A stretch of 64,000 bases of DNA, from the NCBI GenBank assembly GCA_934087065.1, contig CAKOIS010000004.1:1-64000 (forward strand), written 5' to 3'. Below, piece by piece: positions 63,913-64,000 of this stretch (positions are counted from its first letter, which is position 1; every line of letters begins with the position of its first letter). The DNA is from an uncultured Bacilli bacterium. GTDB taxonomy: Bacteria; Bacillota_I; Bacilli_A; RF39; UBA660. The notes under the pieces were generated by a model, which had not been told where the DNA came from, made no database searches, and was given only the letters and a program-made list of their open reading frames with translations. A program made the translations under genes and the position numbers.

Positions 63913-64000
63913 GATTTTTCATAAATAACCTTAGTACTCTTACTATCAGTTAAATGAATATTGTCAACCTCATCAGAATTAAGTGGTATAACTATAGTAA
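63903..64000 (-). CDS. 3' end of a gene running off the right edge
   Basis: The minus strand reads TIVIPLNSDEVDNIHLTDSK and STKVIYEKSGL before a TAA at 63903. The reading frame is open to the window edge and ends in a terminator, so it is a real C-terminus. The 32 residues seen do not allow identification. Confidence 0.6.
   Translation of the reverse strand, partial: TIVIPLNSDEVDNIHLTDSKSTKVIYEKSGL

Noticed and set aside
1..64000. Mycoplasma-type genetic code (TGA = Trp)
   Set aside because: TGA ends several genes (for example at 933 and in the 4-nt overlaps at 12822 and 58405), and Trp is encoded by TGG.

Overview
This window is AT-rich (roughly 30% GC) chromosomal DNA from a low-GC Gram-positive bacterium. 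TGA is used as a stop codon (for example at the end of the gene ending at 933), so the genetic code is standard. Gene content and order point to an uncultured gut-type member of the Bacilli, of the sort often called RF39 or Tenericutes-like, that still has a cell wall: tagO, LCP, two LTA-synthase-family enzymes, a dockerin-bearing glucosaminidase and SipW/TasA-like surface proteins. The blocks rpsF-ssb-rpsR, ychF, parB-parA and ftsH-tilS, and dusB-lysS-clpC, recall the replication-origin neighbourhood of Bacillus. I see no rRNA, tRNA, complete insertion sequence or CRISPR array.

Layout. 1-2493: the end of an ABC importer operon (binding protein, ATPase, permease). 2596-5829: a SipW-type signal peptidase with two surface proteins. 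The larger one carries a strikingly GC-rich, C-ending-codon patch near its C-terminus that looks like the variable region of a diversity-generating retroelement (DGR); no reverse transcriptase or template repeat is visible here. 6025-10031: queH, typA and an OpgB/LtaS-like phosphoglycerol transferase. 10105-11756: a two-gene ATPase plus TOPRIM/RloB-like cassette, a candidate defence system. 11857-19633: gpsA-tagO, then an operon of LCP-PASTA protein, membrane-anchored cohesin and dockerin-carrying glucosaminidase. 19745-27732: ZIP transporter, hydrolase, YtxH protein, two unknown envelope proteins, RNase R, a membrane protein and a glycosyltransferase. 27920-33687: psd-dgkB, HtrA with an Abi_2/HEPN gene, PspC, rpsI-rplM. 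33957-43722: a modular surface protein, a decayed RhuM gene, dusB, an acetyltransferase, another decayed gene, T-box-lysS, a carrier, a ClpC-like ATPase with a degenerate second AAA module, and a zinc peptidase. 43757-63814: rpsR-ssb-rpsF, a second large surface protein opposite a ribbon-helix-helix regulator, ychF, an AbgT carrier, parB-parA, a truncated DUF4143 ATPase, ftsH-tilS, ltaS, YihY and a sensor with a degenerate GGDEF domain. The 3' end of one more gene lies at the right edge.

How the parts work together. Much of the window builds the envelope. TagO starts wall polymers and the LCP protein probably attaches them. LtaS makes the glycerol-phosphate chain of lipoteichoic acid using phosphatidylglycerol; GpsA supplies the glycerol phosphate and DgkB can recycle the diacylglycerol released. 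The cohesin and dockerin genes next to each other suggest that a wall hydrolase is docked onto a membrane anchor. The rest is translation, RNA metabolism, chromosome partition and proteolysis.

The genome is compact: many genes overlap by 4 nt, and at least a dozen stop codons lie inside the intrinsic terminator hairpin. Several decayed genes (RhuM, DUF4143 and two unrecognised ones) sit in the few long gaps.
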